Assembly (NCBI RefSeq): GCF_001761485.1
Contig: NC_090771.1
Location: 2,108,001-2,172,000, forward strand
Reading direction: 5' to 3'
Length of the DNA stretch: 64,000 bases
Source of the DNA: Yarrowia lipolytica
Taxonomy: Eukaryota > Ascomycota > Dipodascomycetes > Dipodascales
Shown here piece after piece: positions 63,409-64,000 of this stretch. A model generated the notes under the pieces. That model did not search any database. It worked only from the letters and a program-made list of their open reading frames with translations, and was not told where the DNA came from. Position 1 is the stretch's first letter. Every line of letters begins with the position of its first letter. Position numbers and translations under genes: made by a program.

Positions 63409-64000
63409 ATGAAGATTTTTCTGGCCGCCGAAGATACTGGAGCAATCAAAGAAGTTGTTTTTGACGAGGGAATGGACACCTCGGTCCAGGACGGACCTCA
63501 GCCCCTCATCACATCCTTCGCTGCTCTTGGTAAACTGAAGCACATTCAAAAGCTGGCCCTGGTCACCACATCAAAGGGCACCAAATACATTGCTGCCGCG
63601 CGAAAGAACGGTACCATTGAAGTCTACCCATACCTTTTGACCGAGGAGTCGACTCCGATTTTCGTCTACTCTGCTGAGGGGGCAGAAAAATGTCCCTGGA
63701 TTGGTCTTACCCAGTATGACGACAATACTGTGGTTGCCGGTCTGGAAGATGGTCGACTCTTTTTCCTCGATGTTTCGAAGGTCACCATTGAGTCCGACAA
63801 GCCATACGACGCCCCCACTGCCTCTGTCAAGGGCCCCTTGGCATGCTTCGCTCTGGACAGGGAGCTGTATCCTGGCAAGATTGCCGTGGGTGGAAAGGAG
63901 CGAGATTTGGAGGTGTTTGGATGGGCTGTTAAAGGTGACGAAGTCACCGTGAGATCCGAGTTTCAGGCCCGAAATGTCAAGTCCAACGAAATCGATATGC
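63409..64000 (+). CDS. NSA1: Ribosome biogenesis WD-repeat protein Nsa1, 5' part
   Basis: The gene is cut by the right edge. From the ATG at 63409 the frame is open for 197 codons to the window end. It starts KIFLAAEDTGAIKEVVFDEG, then MDTSVQ, and later has GLEDGRLFFLDVSK, IAVGGKERDLEVFGW and ARNVKSNEIDM. Yeast Nsa1 and mammalian WDR74 share this pattern: the SGSIKEV-type start, the GGxExxL blade and KNVKNDRLDM. Nsa1 is a seven-bladed WD protein of pre-60S particles, acting in the nucleolus with Rix7 and Rpf1. The ATG choice is supported by the match right at the N-terminus. Confidence 0.88.
   Translation, partial: MKIFLAAEDTGAIKEVVFDEGMDTSVQDGPQPLITSFAALGKLKHIQKLALVTTSKGTKYIAAARKNGTIEVYPYLLTEESTPIFVYSAEGAEKCPWIGLTQYDDNTVVAGLEDGRLFFLDVSKVTIESDKPYDAPTASVKGPLACFALDRELYPGKIAVGGKERDLEVFGWAVKGDEVTVRSEFQARNVKSNEIDM

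Overview
The window looks like nuclear DNA of the yeast Yarrowia lipolytica or a close relative (Saccharomycotina). Five things support this. GC content is moderate. Arginine is written mostly as CGA. CTG is read as leucine at conserved leucines, for example in RET1. Genes are widely spaced and almost intron-free. The two introns that can be defined (in HHO1 and in the HD-domain gene) begin GTAAGT or GTGAGT and both end ACTAACACAG, with the branch site almost touching the 3' splice site as is typical of Yarrowia. The species assignment is inference; no database was used.

Layout, left to right. 1-9.2 kb: RAM2 (prenyltransferase alpha subunit), a small orphan ORF, an F-box-like orphan, a short-chain dehydrogenase close to mannitol/sorbitol dehydrogenases, and a convergent PLP serine/threonine dehydratase. 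9.2-20 kb: endopolyphosphatase PPN1 with a striking acidic, serine and lysine-rich insert, RET1 (RNA polymerase III second-largest subunit), spliced linker histone HHO1, and a protein that reads as UFL1, the UFM1 E3 ligase. 20-36 kb: a chitin synthase, tRNA-His(GTG), VPS4, the mitochondrial N-acetylglutamate synthase ARG2, a Dal5-family transporter, STT3 and an acidic orphan. 36-48 kb: a small membrane orphan, a GPHR-family membrane protein, a cerevisin-type protease (PRB1) behind a 2.7 kb gene-free region with GATA sites, and a GAP1-like amino-acid permease behind a 2.9 kb gene-free region. 48-64 kb: MCM6 with an MCB-containing palindrome in its promoter, a spliced HD-domain nucleotidase, ALG7, SEH1, a 3.75 kb gene-free stretch, a 1093-residue glutamine-rich orphan, and the 5' part of NSA1 running off the right edge.

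There are no operons. Most genes are housekeeping. Functional links across the window include N-glycosylation (ALG7 and STT3 act at the start and end of the lipid-linked oligosaccharide pathway), vacuolar turnover (PRB1, PPN1, VPS4, SEH1 of the SEA complex) and nitrogen use (permease, serine dehydratase, ARG2, PRB1). I see no LTR element, LINE, DNA transposon or CRISPR array.

The points most worth a second look are the UFL1-like ligase in a budding yeast, the PASK-like tract inside the polyphosphatase, a family of GTAC-rich near-perfect palindromes confined to intergenic DNA, and the glutamine-rich orphan.
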